From Anisakis pegreffii (lineage: Eukaryota > Nematoda > Chromadorea > Rhabditida > Anisakidae): a stretch of DNA of 64,000 nt. The notes below the pieces were generated by a model. The model saw nothing but the letters and a program-made list of their open reading frames with translations, ran no database searches and was not told where the DNA came from. Below are positions 1 through 15,400 of this stretch, in pieces. Made by a program: the position numbers and the translations under genes. The stretch is from NCBI GenBank assembly GCA_035041965.1, contig JAPYMA010000127.1, positions 124,001 through 188,000 on the forward strand, in the 5' to 3' direction. Each line of letters opens with the position of its first letter. Positions within the stretch are counted from its first letter, which is position 1.

Positions 1-3000
1 TGTGCAATGAAAAGAAATTTACCACTTAGAAATTGCTTCAGTTTTCTATCTGGTCCAATAGAAGTGGAAAGCTACAAACAACTCAAAAACATTCAATGGC
101 TTGGACTCAGGTTTAGGAGCTAGTCTCAGGTAAACTCCTCTGCTTTGGATTACGCTTGTCTTTTGCTCTACGCCCACACTTCGATTGAGATTCCGAAAAC
201 GTATCCCTTCAGCAATATTCCGTAAGCATCAAGTTCACCTTTCGACTTTGCTAGAGACTCATAGAACACCTATCCTTTGGTGCCTGGTGAGTGGAAATAA
301 AATTTTCAGTTGCGTTAAATCGGAGACGCTGCATAAAAATAGTTCTGAAATGATACTGAACCAAAAATACGTGGATATTCACTGGTGTGCTAAAGATGGA
401 ATGCGATACAAATTCAAAAGAGATGCTTAAGAATTTAACGATGAGAGCTTAGAGCGTCAATGATGATTGATGGTTATAATGCAGTTTTCTTGATTGAATT
501 TGGTGATTTTATGGAGTGCTTTCAGTATCTTAAAAAACAATCATCTCCGTGCATATTTTTAAGTGAATTAAGCTTTTCTAGGTGCATTCCTAATTGAAGA
601 GATGCCGTTAAAGAAATAATTAAGCTTTCTAAATGTGGCAAGTGACTGTGAACTGCAATCCAATTGAGCAATGACCATTCATCGTTATGTTGAAGCGTAT
701 CGTGGAGATGAACACATGAAATTCATCAAGTGTTTCAGATGCCGTTCGTTACATACTTGGATGGTAGTTATGAGCCTCCGTCTTTGAATCATATCAATGA
801 AATGTACTCCATCAATTCATATGTTCGTTAAAATGATTGTTATAAGGTAGATGAGGCAAATGCCTGTCTTAAAAGTGTCTCTTCAGCCCGATACTTGGAG
901 CATTTGTCCATCACTACAAGTAACTGTTTATTCCTTTAACAGTCGTTTGATTCAACACCATGTCATAGCATAGTGAGATCAGTGTTCATTCGCTGAATGA
1001 GATATGTTTATGATAAAAACTACAAAAGATGATAAGAGGCGTTGTGGTAACAGTCAACATTCAACGGAAGCTCAATTTTGCAAAGGTAAAACGTGAACAG
1101 AGCGTAAGAGATTTGAATATTACAAAAAGTTTATTGATAACAAATACAATAAGAATAAAATATTAACGGAACAGAATGAACAATATGCTGAATTCACGAA
1201 GCAATTATCGCCTTCACATCCTTCGACACACACTTCAATGAACGTTGCCGCATCTCGTTTTGTTCCTCTCTGATCAGCCCCTATCAAATGACGACGCATC
1301 TGCAATGAACCAGTTTTGAGCTAATGGCGTAAATCTGCAGTGATGACCTCGAAAATTGCTGGGAATTTCTTGCCGCTAGTCAAACTAACGCAGCGGTTCA
1401 ACGTGGAGCAGGTATTCATGATACGTGGAGCAAGGGAAAACGAATGAATTAAAATTGCTATTGTCGGCTGAATTGGTGCGAAATGAAAGAGACTGAATTC
1501 ATGAGCGATGTCGCGGATAGCCTTACTCGTGACTATCTTAAGATTCCAGTTTTATTGTGACTTCTACACGTTACCGTACTTTTAATCTTTTATCAACTAC
1601 CATAACTGTCAGCAATGAACATTGTCATTTTTGATTATAAACCATACTATCCCCGTTTCATCAACAGTGAAAATCGCTCATTTCAAAAAGATGTCGAAAA
1701 ACTATGGTCACTGAAACGAAAGCTGTCGCATCACATTTTGAGCGAGTGCTTTGACTATTCTGCAAGCCATCATTTTTGCGCAGTTACCGATTGTATTCAA
1801 TTCAGTGCTGATCTGAGTGTGTTCATCTCGTTTGAGATCGCTTCCTAAGGTTGAGCTTATCCAATTCCGACAGATATTCAATAGCCTCGAGAATGAGTAA
1901 CAACGACAAACCTTTCGCGAGGACGTGTACAACGTGCACCCACTGATATCCTCAACAGTGCCACAACGACGTTCTGTTATAACCTTCCCTGAAAGTTTCT
2001 TGTTCTAATAAAGTTACTGCACACGATCTTTTCGCATTTCATATAGAGGACTGTACAGAATACTTCGTTCGAATGTCAGCGAGTCGCAGTGAAATTAGCA
2101 ATGCTCATTCGTGATCAAATTGAATCGTAATTTCATATATCTTGTAATAATCCGCCTAGGACGTAATCATTCCTGTTACTCCTATTCTTTGAATGAATAA
2201 TCACTTCAGCTGTCGTGGATTTGGCGTTATTCTCGTGAGAACTAATGCACCAACGGCAACAATCTTGATATTGCGAAATAATTTTAAATTAGTCAGTCAC
2301 CTACTTGTAATTTTTCATACGTCTCACTTTTCAATAATAAATTCTCATATCCTCTTCCAAGAGATCCCCGTTCTAGAATTATCCTATTCATGAAGAAGCC
2401 ATAAATGTGTGATTTCGACTTCGTACGTTTGAAAGCGATCATTAGCAGATGACCGAGAAGATCAGAGCATAAATGTATACGTTAATATAAGATGCTTATT
2501 AATTAGGTTGCGAAAGAGGTGGTTCTCACATCACCGCTATTTTCTCCACAGGGACTGCGAATGATCCAAATTGAAAACATAATTCAATCCATAACTGAAA
2601 CATTTGCAAAGATGAATTCGATTGGATGATGCACACACACGTCATTGAGCGAGTCTCACATTATAATAATTTAGTTTGATCATACTCATAATAATCGTCG
2701 CCCTACACTCGTGCTCAATTATAATTGTCACGCTGTATGGTCAATTTCACATGCTTCATATTGAATGAATACGCTCAAGATAATACTTTCTATAATCTAG
2801 CACATAATAATATTGTCGTCACTTAAAGTGAGTTAGCTGCAGTAATGTATAATCTAGATTTAGTGCATTGTGAAGGCTATTGGTTATATTGCAATATGCA
2901 AGATGCAAGAAATAAAAGTTTACATATATTTGGCATTTACTAGGGTAGTGGTTTCTATAGGCGGAACATCGTTCACGAGTGGGAACTGGAGGACAGCAGG

Positions 3001-6000
3001 CGTAGAATTAGTTCATCGTTGATTAACTTTTTGCACAGTCTATCCGCAGCTCTCCAATAATGTTCTCAAAGTACTTCTTTGATCATAAGGATGCTATTGA
3101 CAGTAAGTATCCGGAACAATTGATTAATTTCTCAATTTTGTTCTAGCCTGTCGTTAAGAAGTACCACATTGCTAAAAGAGAGGGAGAGAATCCTGGTGGT
3201 GCAGATTGTTGAAAGTGGTGGGAGGAGGGGGAGGTAAAAAATGAAAGTATGTCATATGGCTGGAAGTAAGTGCGAACCACACGAGCATCACAATCTTTGC
3301 ACTGAAAGACGTAACTCTCAAAATGATCACTCCTCAGGTCTCTGCATTGCAAGTTGTATCGGTAGCTATGGTTGTGAGAATTTCATGATTCGATCGACAA
3401 AGATTTCAACATCATCAACTAAATCCCTAATGCTGAACCCAGTAAACTATCATGCACGTACTTATCATTAGAAGAAAATTTCGTGACTCTTCAAGTTATC
3501 AACTGATTACTTTGACAGACCCAGAAACTTTTTGCAAAATTTCTCTAGTTACCTAATTGTAACAAATGACATGTTGAGAACTCAAGAAGCTTTCAGTAAA
3601 TTCCGGATGATGCAGCATATCGTTGAATCGTATAAAAACGTCTGATTGAGGTATCGTAGTTGATTTCTTTTAGCAGAAAGTGATTAATGAAATGACTTTC
3701 TAAGAAATGCTTCCTCTCTGTACTACAATCGCATTCGCTCTAATGGAAACGCTTCTCGAAATTGCATCAACAACACAACTTTGTGGTATGCATTTGATAG
3801 TTTCATGGCAAAAACATTCGTGTTGTACTATTGTCAAATTGAAAATTGAAAAAATATGCGTTCGTCTCATTTATGCAAACGACATCATTCATTATACGAA
3901 CCATACATCCAACATGCTAAGAACTAATTCCACATGAATGTGTTATTTTCTCGTTCGTATGATTAATATAACGAGGAACACTCACTCGTTCAAGCATCCA
4001 CTTAACTTGTCGCATGCTTTAACGCTTTATCGTTACTCATCGCTACACGAGCCGTGTCTCTCTCAGTCAAAAACTGTTGCCTTTTTTTCAGCTTAATGAG
4101 CAATATAAATACACCCAGTACATCCAAAAATAATCTTTTTTTTTCGACGGAAAGTTGGCTGAGAGACTAATGTAATAAAAGCAAGATATTTTCGAATGCT
4201 CACAGGGATACATCTTCTATACTCAAATCTTTCAGGTTGTAGATGATGAAGTCTAATTGTAAGAAGGAAGTTTCCATTGTTCAGAACATAAGAAACTTTA
4301 CAGCTTAGAAAATACGACGCTTTCATGTGATTGTAACCCCAAAAAACCGATACATTTCCACGCGTCTAGGAAGTAACTTTGAAGATCATCGGATCTATGC
4401 AACGAATTCAAACAGAGTCGTAAACAACGGCCGAAACTGCAGAGTAATCAAATAAGAACACAGAGTCACTTCACTATGGCAAGCAATTTCATTTGTGCCA
4501 CATAAAAGAACAAATAAAACTGCTCAAAATGTGAGTTTGACATTGAAATTTCGTTGTTTTTCGTCTGTTTCTTATGAAATTCATTTATGGTTTATTTTCA
4601 TGAGTCTCATGTCAGCTAATACGATGCATGCGTCTTTCATGAGAGGATTTCGATCATTGCACCCAATTCAGCGCACGTTCGGTTCATCAGTCAGCAAGCA
4701 AATGCGCTAATCGTAAGATGTAAATTAAAATGAACTTTTAAACATTTAATCAAAATTTCGATCACTTTTAGCTGTGACTAACCTGCTCGCTTCAGCAAAA
4801 AAAAAAAATTAGCGAGCATACCGTAACTAGTGTTAACGAATAAATTAGAAACTGCTTGCATGTTCTGAAGCATGACCAGTCAGTCACATTTGTGGCATCA
4901 TGCGGATAGCGGGATCATAAAGCTGTTTCCTCAGCTATACTTTTAATGTTCATCCACGTCCTATGAATTCCATGTTTACAATTAGGTCAAACAAGTTGGC
5001 TCAACTTCATTATATTAAGCCAACTGTTTCGGAATGTCCTTATCCACACAAATTCAACTGTTTTAGTGTGATGCTCAATTAGTCTCACAGAACGTAAAAT
5101 TCAGTAACGAATACATCTGAAAGTCAAGCCACAATATGAACCAAAAAAGTTGAGCACACCAAAAACCTTTAAAATTAGCGAGCATCAGCAAGACCTGCTC
5201 CTCCGAACACGTCTTGCTAATGAGCGCAAACTACGAAACGTACAAGGCAAAGTATGAGAAAACCGGTAATAAATTATTAGGGAAACAAAAGTTTCATAAC
5301 AATTCATCAGTGAATTGGTGTAACTAATGAAAATCGTACTCGAATCGACTCCTTTCCGGTAGTAACTGACGATGCAATGCGTTGATGATAAGTTTGAGCA
5401 TAGCGTTGGCTTCTCGGTACCCAACTGGCATCGTTCAATTGCTTTCTCGTTGTCTTTCGGCGAGTACCATCGTCCACGACGATCACATTGTATACACATT
5501 AGCGATGATCCTAAAACTGATTTTTAGCATCAGACTGAAAACAATTTCGATCGAATCACTTACAATTTTGTATTACTGCGAACTCTTTTCAAAAATATGC
5601 TTGCTTTTTGCGCACAATCATTGGTTTCGTGTTGGACTGTTCATTAGAGGCGTCGTTGAATCACCGATCACTAAAAGAGTGGAACTGAATTGAAGTGATT
5701 TTCATCACGTTGATTCTGGTGTCCTATTTTCGTAAGTACTTTATTCACTGAGAACGCATAACAAGTAATATGCGCTGAATTCGTGATCGCCTGTTTTTTT
5801 TTGAGGAGGACTGTTTTCTCTCACGAAAAGCTATCGAGCAAGAGAAATTAATGAGATCCTATGCTATTCGCTTTGATTAGAACTTAATCAAGTGATGTTT
5901 TTTAAAATCGGATGAAAGCGAACTGCCAATGACATGTAAATCTTTGATGACTTCTTTGCATTCGATTGGTTTCGTTAGGGATGCAAATTTTGCCTATTGC

Positions 6001-9000
6001 CGCTATTTTTTTTCTGTTAGAGCTTAGATGGATCAGTGGATCGCAGGATTCGAGTGAAATAATTAATGAACTCGAAAATGCATCAATGAAACTGACAAAA
6101 CGCTTCGTTAAAGTAATACATTTAATTAACTAGCAATCGACATTCCAACATCTTTCCTCGCTACTAAAAAGTTGTTATAATGAAAACGCAGTCTGCCAGT
6201 CACGTTCGACTGCATACAATAAAACCATGGAAACCTCAAAATAAATGAAAAAAAGAACGCCACAGTGCAAATGATCTCGAATTCCAATTTGTCACGCTAT
6301 AAGTACAGTTTCTGTTTATAATTCAGTCAAGTGTCTGTTTATGATCGATGAAGTGAGCGTGTTTTCAGAAGAAAGATTTTACGCGGCGACGTCACTCACT
6401 TGCGTTTCAAGAGGATTAGTTCTCTTGAAATGGGCCGAAGATGATCACCGGGCTTACATTGGAAAGGGTCTGAAAACGTTCGCAAGCGGCTGAAAAGACT
6501 TCCTATCACCAACAGAATAAGCCAAATAAAAAACGAAATTAAAATTGTTTAGAGGCAAGAAGAAACCAATGCAAAGATTATGCAAAATCACCTTCATGTG
6601 TGAAGTAGAGAACTGTGAGGATCGTCGCAAAATGCATTATGGAATGAAGAAAAACTTATGGTTATGCGACCGAAGACAACGACGACAATAGTGAATTCAC
6701 ACTGACAGTACTTCGGAGAGGAAGGCACTTTTATAGATGTATGAGATACACGAATCGTATGCGACGTTTCTCGTGCTGGTAATACACCTTTTTCATCACT
6801 GAAATATTTTGTGCTGATTAATCAAATTTGAACATTCGCATCAACGTGATTCGCCATCAATAATCTAATCAATCAGACCAAAACAAACGCAAAACCGATT
6901 AATGAAATTAATATTCCGAGTGATGAAGTTTCAAATCAACGACGCTATGAAACAATCCTATCTTCACATGAATCGCATGCAATGTTTTCGAAAGAAAACT
7001 ATTCCGTATTGAGCATTGCAACTGAAATCATGCAATATTATGAATAATTGAATCCTCGAAAAATCAAGAGAACAACTGAAATGGTGGAATTGAACTGATT
7101 ATATGCGGAGGAATTCCATGAGTGGCACTCTCATCAGTGATAAAATTTCCTGAATCAATGTACACTTGCAATCATTTTACAGGCAACTGTTCCAGTACAC
7201 GTGCTACCATAGTTACATAAGTGGATAATCACTTCAAGGTTCGCCACTGCAATCGTCCGTCTATCAGAATGCCAATAACTCGATTATATTGAATAATTAG
7301 ATTCACACTGTGGAAAAACATGTGAACACACGTATTCGTTCGATCAAAAACATTCATATTTCATAAATATACTTGAGAAATTCGTCAAAAATGTTAATAA
7401 TTGAATGGTTCTTATGAGAGCCTATATGAATGCCTGAGAAAATCCATCAATGTAAATGACGGGAATGTGAGTGTCGAGCTGAAAGATTGAGAGAAATCAC
7501 TCCAAGAACCGTTCGAGATAATTACTAATGAAAAGCACCACAGATTAAGAGGACAATTCCTCGTGTGATGCACCAAACTTAATGAGATTGTTAGTAAATG
7601 ATGTGCATCGAGAGCAAAACTAAGTGCGCTTCATCAAAATTTATCCATGCGCGTATGTTCATGACAATTACATTACAGCCATTTATCCTTTTTGCACACA
7701 CTTTGCATGGATACCGCTCAAGAGTTCCACTTTCACTCGAGAGAACGACTCACCAAAACAGTCGATTGAATGCCTCGCAGTTAATGGCACTTTCACAGAA
7801 CATTCCATACATCAAAATGATAAACAAATTCGAGAGTTAAAACTTTGCATCCACGGTTCATCAGAAATTTTGATTCTTATAAAAAGACAGCTAGGACTGA
7901 CTGAGTTCCATAACTTCGATGATCATTAGATCTCCGCTAATTTATACTTCCTAACATAACAACACACCATTAATATCGTTGTCCAACTGATACACATTTG
8001 GTAAGAAATGCTGAGTGTTAGAGCATCGTATACACTCTGTTGTTTTGAAACATGGGATCGGTTTACGGAACAGCCTCTGGAGCAGTGGCTGTTCAAAGGA
8101 TCTTGAATTGCAGAGCGATACATGATCTGGGCTGAAATCGAATGCGTTTCAGCAACCATAAAAATTTTGATGTTAACAATATGAAAAATGATCTGTTTTG
8201 TACGTTGTTTTCATTTTGCTCGTCTTCACAATTGTTTATGTACTATATGTTGTGAGATGAATGAAAGGATTACGCTTAATCTTGCAACTATGCATGGGAT
8301 TAGCCTTACGCTTCGGATTAGGCTTTCAAAGAAGAAACAGTAATCGAATAACTACCAGACCAACCGTACAATTCCTCGCCTATCACACGTCCGATCAAAA
8401 GAAAATCAAAATGTCGAACAGCTATTCAGCACAGTCCAAACATGGAATGATGGAAAAATTGTAGCTTGAGCGAAGGGAAATCGTTGCAAAAAAAAAGATC
8501 TCTTAAGACAATTAACATGAAAAGAACAATACCGAATGAAATTTTTTTCAATAATTAAAAGAATAACTCTTAGGACAGTAACAATAGAAAACAGCACGGA
8601 ATCAACACGGTCATTGTTCGAATGCCATATTTTGAAGCACTTATATGCGTGATGATAATTTGGGCGTTAAGAGTCCAAAATCTTCAACTCCGCCCCAATT
8701 TTACAAGTTTACAGCTGTGTCCTCAACTGAGATGCGATATTACATGGCTCGTTTATCCCTCCATTATCCCTCTACACCTCATTTCTCTTCCCACTTACAT
8801 TTCCTATCCAATTCCCGTTTCTCTGTCCTCTTTTCAGTGATGCTCCTAAACCCTTTCACTCCTTGCTTGAAATATCAGTCCCAGTACAACAACCATATCC
8901 GATGTTTTCGTTGATGAATGTGGCTGTGTAACTGAACGATCACGGTACCCTTTTCGTTCGTGCATCTAATTGTGATGATACCGGTCGGCTCACTTCGATA

Positions 9001-11260
9001 GAGTTCAATTAATTCGATGAAAGAGTGTAGTGCGTTGATGCAAAAAATGCTATTTATGTGATCGCAATGGACTGCGTTTATTAAATTGATACAATCACAA
9101 TAAATGAAAGGGAGCGTTTTTGAGTGTCATCCGACACAATGATATGGATTAACTGCACGCGAACACACCTTTTGTGCTTGACTCATTCACAGTTGCAATA
9201 ATAATTAGTCATTATCTTATTAATGTTCTCCATTAACGTTTCTTCAGTTTCATATCATCATCTGCCCAGTTCCGATCACTCCAACAAGATCATCACACAC
9301 AAATCTTCTTAAACCGTTGTAATTACATTTTCCTCATAAAGCACGAAGATAGTCACCTTACAGAGAAAGACATTACACACCACTGAATAAGCATTGATTG
9401 ATTCAGAGAATTTTCAGGACATTACTAGATATATTTGCACATATGTACACAGCTTTGGTAACTTTCAGGAAAGCAGTTCACTAACCGAGACAATGATATG
9501 TCGACGTTTCAGCACTTAGATAGACTGCAAATGCTGAAAGGTTGATGTATTATAAGATGAAAGGCAGGTTCTGAAGTGCTTCATGCCGCACATCTCCTCT
9601 ATAAAAAGCGCCATAAAATAAAAAGAGTCAATTTCGTTGATTGGCAATTGATTTTAATTCGATGAATTGAATGAGAAGATTCAACGCTCTTTGAAAAGTA
9701 ATCGTAACCGTATCGCCTCATTGCAACGCATAAATACGTCTGTCTCCCATTTCAAACATCAAAACTTCCGGTGTCATAAATCTCATTCAAATATTCATCA
9801 TCATCATCATCGCTCACATAAGCAGTATCATCACATCGTTTTAAGACTACTTCGATGCCTCATAATTCAAACACATCAAATAATCCTTTAATATCGTAAC
9901 GTTTCAATAAACATGCTCAATGAATTTGACACATTCGTTCTGTTTGATGAGGAATTTCTGGAAAAAAAGTTTAACATTTTTTACTTCATCTACGAGAAAC
10001 TTTAAAGGAAGAAATTCAGTAAATGCCGCTTCATATGGAACTGTCGATAGCAGTGAGTATTTTGCTGGAATGAGCCTCGTTAAGGGCATATGTACGATTA
10101 ATTAGAATTCCACCCATTGAAGAATTCAAGGATTGCTCGAGTTGATCAAAATTGTCATCAATGTTCGCTTGTTCATTTGCAATTAGTGGAATTCATGCAT
10201 TGAAACCAAACAGATTTCCCATTGTTCATCATTCTATTTCTATGAATTTCGAACAAATACTATGAATTCGCAACAAATTTTCGAGAGATGCACTCTCACT
10301 TCAGAAAGATGAACTGCACAACAGTCATTGAAAGAACTTCAGTAAATTTCTTACCTTGCAACAACCTGAACGATATGTTATGAAACAGCTGAAACGATTT
10401 TGTAGCCAGATGTGCGAAAATAATGTTATCTGCAGCAAAAATAGAAAATTTGAATGACACTCGAAACCGATGCTGAAGCGAAGCGAAGAAACTTTTTCAA
10501 AGTCTCCGTGTAGGAGATCGCTTTTTAGAGTGGAAGTATCCACACGATATTCGAAACTTAATGAGATTATGCCAAGCAATCAGGTAGCTGGAAATCAATT
10601 CAAGTAACTACAAAACTATCATATCGTTAGTTGCTCAAATAATTTATCGTAAATATATGACAGCGAGAGAACGACGAATCACAATTTCTTTCATAAGTAC
10701 AGAATTGAAGCGAGAATCACTGTAAATGAACGAATCCATCTATTATAACTTTTGATTTACATCTTGCTCCAAATATGTTACGAGTAAACGGATGAAAATT
10801 TTAATCCAAAGACAGCAATTCGCTTGATTTCCAACAACACTTGTACTTATCAGATGATATATCACAAAAAAGTTGAGCGGTCATAAGGGCAGAACATGGA
10901 ACAGTACTGTATCATCGGTAACCATGCTCCAACGGACCTACACGTGAAGCGTCGTATATTCAACCGCTTTATATTTGCGTTCGCATGCCTTGAAAATGAT
11001 CACAGGTGGGTTGTCAATAGGAACAGTGAGGAACGAAGGGAGCGAAGAAAACGGTTCAGCATTACGACACACTGACTGATGCAATGCTTTCAACAGGTAA
11101 TTGCTGCTGCACTGTTGCAGATATTCGTTTCGAAAATGAGGAAAAAGTCATGGAATTAATGATAATAGGAAATATAGAGATAAAAGTATCATAATTACAG
11201 ATTTTCTGCTTTCCAACCATGTTGCGTGTTAAGACGGCGAAAACTGCTTTTTACACTTAA

Positions 11261-11443
11261 ACAATAGATAGATTTTTAGGAGTACTTTTCAAAGGAAGAA
11301 GAAAGAAGCGGCCACACGCTCAAAGAAGAAAGAAGCAGCCACAACGGACTACATTTCTTCGAGAGTTAACCATACTTGAACAGGTTCATCTTTCTTATGA
11401 TGGCGTTGGGATCGGCTTAGATCCACCCTTAAGAGTAAAGTAA
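11261..11443 (+). other. 27-bp direct repeat inside a lysine/arginine-rich open frame
   Basis: AAGAAGAAAGAAGC(G/A)GCCACA occurs at 11296-11316 and 11323-11343, a 27-base (in-frame) period. The frame through it is open from 11261 to a TAA at 11443 and reads KGRRKKRPHAQRRKKQPQR, like a bipartite nuclear localisation signal. It has no ATG; a TTTTTAG acceptor lies at 11273-11279. The repeat is certain; coding status is doubtful. Confidence 0.35.
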
Positions 11444-12457
11444 ATGCTCAGTGACAGGTTCAAACCATGAGAAGCCATAAGTGGAAAGAATGCCCAATGA
11501 AACAAGTGAGAAGTTGGTAAGAAACAGGCTGATAGCATCTGCACTCATTTAATCATGAATTGACGCTTGAACATACGTTGATGAGCCAGCAGTCATCGAC
11601 GAGGGTTCAATAACCATGAAAAAACTTTGCGATGGATTCTTGTCGAAACATAGAGCAGTCAAATGAGGTATTTTGTTTGGAATCCTCCAAGTCGACGAAT
11701 ATATTCATACATAATGGCTCGAAATTCCGCTGACGATGGGTATTTAGGAGGGCTTACTCATCAAAGTATCAGAGAATTCATTGATGGCTTGAAACTGCAA
11801 GCATATTAACGATGAACAGAGGAATGCCGAAACGAAAGAGACAACTAATTTGGTAATTGACGAATAAGTCACAAGGGATCACATCATCACATCTAATGAG
11901 GTCAACTCTAATTTAGCTATTCAATCAATGTAACGTTCGTTGAGTTCAAAGGAACAACTAACTCATCTACTTATCACGTCGACCTTATTGAACAAACAAT
12001 CACGCAAATACATTGATCTAATTATTTTCACAAATATCGCACGGCTTTCTTTCATGCGATATATCATTTGTCCACTGAATTTAATTTTTTTTTTCAAATT
12101 GCACATTTGTCTGACGAATTTTTAAAAATTTTACTCTTTCTCTCATTCCAATTCCACTGTTACAACGAATGCAACCAACGTTTCATTCGCTAATATTCAA
12201 GGAATACAGAATTCCGTCTTGTCAAACAACTGAAAATCATTAAATTATTCGTTTGCACGAATTTTCAAGTAATTTCATGTTTCCAGGAATTTGATGTGCT
12301 TTGTCCATTGCATAACATTCCAAATGAATTCGTGCCTCAACTAAAAAAAGTACGATCGTTGTTCTTTGAATTACTGTCGTCAGTTGGAGTTATGAGAAAC
12401 TGATTTGATCGCGGCATTTGTTGCGAAACAACAGTTCCCATACGGAAACAATGAAGT

Positions 12458-12494
12458 GAATGAATATCGTATAAATTATAATTTATATTCATTC
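12458..12494. repeat. AT-rich palindrome
   Basis: GAATGAATAT...ATAAATT pairs with AATTTATATTCATTC, with a 3-base bulge (CGT) on the left arm and almost no loop. Such AT palindromes are common in AT-rich DNA; no function is implied. Confidence 0.5.
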
Positions 12495-15400
12495 GTTCAT
12501 TTATTCACATTTGTTGTTTAAGAAGAATGATTGATGCGAAGAGTGCATATGGTAGTTGCGAATTGAAGTGTCCAAAAGATAGCACTATAATTCATATCCT
12601 CCGCATCAATGAGACAGACCCTTCAACACCTCTACGATTATTGTTCACTTCTCGTGATTGTTATTATACATATACATTTGAATATTCATTCACTCAAACC
12701 CATAACGATTATGATTTTCAATGACAACAACAATAACACTTCATTTGCTATTCATCGTTCTTTTAAGCTAACTCACATTCAAGCTAGTGCTGCCATAACT
12801 TAATGGATCACTTCATAATGCGTTCGTTGGTTTGACGAATTCGATTCTCACTGTAAACAAGCCGGGAAAAAACTGATGATTGATTGTGAGCCTCAGAGAG
12901 TGATCAAGGGAGTGTGGGAAAAATGCATGCAGTAGGCGCACATGAGATTACAATTTGAAAATCTTCTAATCCCAAGAGGGACATTGAACGGATCGATGCA
13001 AAGTTATGTGAACTTCGACAACAATATGGCACGTTCATTGGAAAACAGCAAGCAGTTGAAGCCATTCGAAAATCATTTGCGCGAAATGGACTTTCTCCCG
13101 CTGGATTATTGTGCTGAACTATATAGAAACAGTGTTAAGATAAGTATTATTGATAAGCAACACACACATTCGGGGCACTCGCTCGATTCGCTTAAAGTAT
13201 CTCATTTTGATTTATGACAGTGATTTGCTAAGCTCTATTTTGCTTGAAGTCTGAAAGTTTATTTTTGTTGCGTTTTTGCTGAATTAGTAAAACAATTTGT
13301 TGGAATGCGAGCTGGAATCATGAACTTGTTTACCCACTGAATCATTCCAACGAATCATTCCAACGAAGAAAATCATTGGAATTGCTTTTTTTTATTTGCT
13401 TAAAATTGCTTAAAATCATTGAATTTTTATTGCGCTCATATGTTTGCAATAAAAAGGGCTTTTTTGACGTTTTTTTTGCGTTGCACTCATCGCTAAATGA
13501 TTATGGTATTCGCATGCTTTCGTGCACGTAATAAGCCAAGAATGTATCTATCCATAGAATTTATGGGTTGTTGTCAGTCACGCAACAACCACCCATAATT
13601 TGCCATTTAATATGCAAACGTGAATGCAGCATATCCGGTAGTTGCAATCCAACAATACTATGCGCTTTGACAATACGTTGCTGTTGTTGTTTTCGTTTAG
13701 TGCATACAACAGCTTGTTGTTTTGTGTGTGCCTACTTCTTATTCGCTGGCTGTTTCACTCGTAACAATCAACGACAGCAAAAATTCTTATCGGAAATAAT
13801 GACACCAAAGTGCACAGTTCAACTGACGACTATGAATTAAAAAGTAACTCAATGCTTCTCATCAAATACATTCTTCATTCTTCATCTGATTTTAAGCAAT
13901 CGAGTGAATAATTCAGCGTTTTGGGTTACTTAAATTTGTGAGATGTATTAAAAGATTTACACTCAAATATTCAATTTCAATGAATTCAATAGAGGAATAA
14001 GGGATTTAATGACATGATTGCGTTTAATCTAAGGAATCACCTGAAAACTGTTTGAATTCAATTCATTGACTGAATAAACTGGAAGATGATGGAAATTATT
14101 TAAAGGATACGGACAGCACAAGTGATATTTAAAGGTTACTGTTGAAAAGAAACGATGTTCACTTATGTTTTGATTGTTGCTAGTTTTAAGACGGCCATTC
14201 AGCAAAGTCGCAAGTGAGGTAATGCATGGATATACTTGGCGAGGAAATGAAGAGAGGGAAATGAGGATATGGACGGCACAAGTGCTGATCTGATTCAACA
14301 ATAGTTACATTAAACTGTGCCTGAATGAACACACGCATCTTCTATAAGAGATAATTTGAAGATTAGAATCGATAACACAACAAAATTAATCAACTAATTC
14401 ACTTCTAATTGTAAGATATCATATTCACCTCACATCTAAGATGACTCATGTGCTAAGGAGCAGCAAAACGCTAGTTCAGGTTTCAATACAACTAGCTGAC
14501 TGCTGCGTCGATTTTGTATTAGGCAATGTTCATGATACTCGTAAAAATGGTTCTTTTGATTATTCGTACAACATTGACCTCGAAAAAAAATTCTCCAGAT
14601 CAAACAAACTCGAAAAACAAAATCAAACAAACAAACATGATCAAATTCTCCAGCCTTCTTGATAGTATCAAGGATTAATAAGGATGACGTGGATGAGTGA
14701 AAAAAAATGACCAAACTGCAACATGAATAATGTAAAATGATAACAGGGATAAAAATTTCAATTGTTATATTCATATAACAATTCGACTGATTACATTGAT
14801 AGGAGTGGTTATTAAGACTGCCCAAATGTTCGTGGGAACCATATTCAATTCACAACGGATTCCAGTTCTAAACGGAAATGATGAAGCACAAAGGGAGCAA
14901 AAATCACTCAGAACGAACAAACATCAACCTCACTTGTTCAAATGCTCACAAATCCCGGAAATTCCATTAGAAGCAACAACAATAAAGCATTTTGTCACAT
15001 GAATGCAACGATTTTGTTCGAATAATATTGCATTATCTGCGAAATCAAATTATTGTTACATGACTGAAACTTTATTACCGTTTGTTCGAAATCACTCTGA
15101 TCTCCGCTATGACTATGGTGAGTGATGTGTTGTGTTATAATAACTAATAGCTTACATCAATCTATGTTAGCGAGCCTGAGCCAGGCTATGATTTGACTGG
15201 CATCCATGCTATTCAGAAATCATACTTCACCTCCAATCGCATACGTTCTCAGGAGAAAATTTCAATCTGATTCGTAAGATCACTTTCAGCTCGATTAACT
15301 TGTCACAATCCAATTGTGACCGAAACTGCCGCCACTTTTCACAAAGAATTATAAGAGGACAAGAAGCGGATAAGCGAAAAAACATTGCTCTCGTGATTTT

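Noticed and set aside
185..430. 81-codon plus-strand ORF with an internal GTGAGT donor and a TTTTCAG acceptor
   Set aside because: The intron implied by these two sites would be only 23 bases and would break the frame; no partner exons were found.
8265..8335. TTAGCC/TTACGC/TTAGGC words, resembling nematode telomere repeat
   Set aside because: Only isolated, irregularly spaced copies; not a tandem array.
10904..11180. Possible three-exon micro-gene starting MEQYCIIGNHAPTDLH
   Set aside because: Joining requires a weak GTGAAG donor and very short exons. A thought of similarity to ribosomal protein L18a did not hold up.
11455..11475. GGTTCAAACC, resembling a tRNA T-loop
   Set aside because: Bases on either side do not form the T stem, and no acceptor or anticodon arm can be drawn.
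14436..14825. 129-codon minus-strand ORF
   Set aside because: Low-quality, Cys/Ser/Phe-rich translation without a recognisable fold or motif; probably chance.
15060..15270. Exon-like pair starting MTETLLPFVRNHSDLRYDY with a GTGAGT donor
   Set aside because: The only acceptor before the next open stretch gives the wrong phase and an immediate stop.
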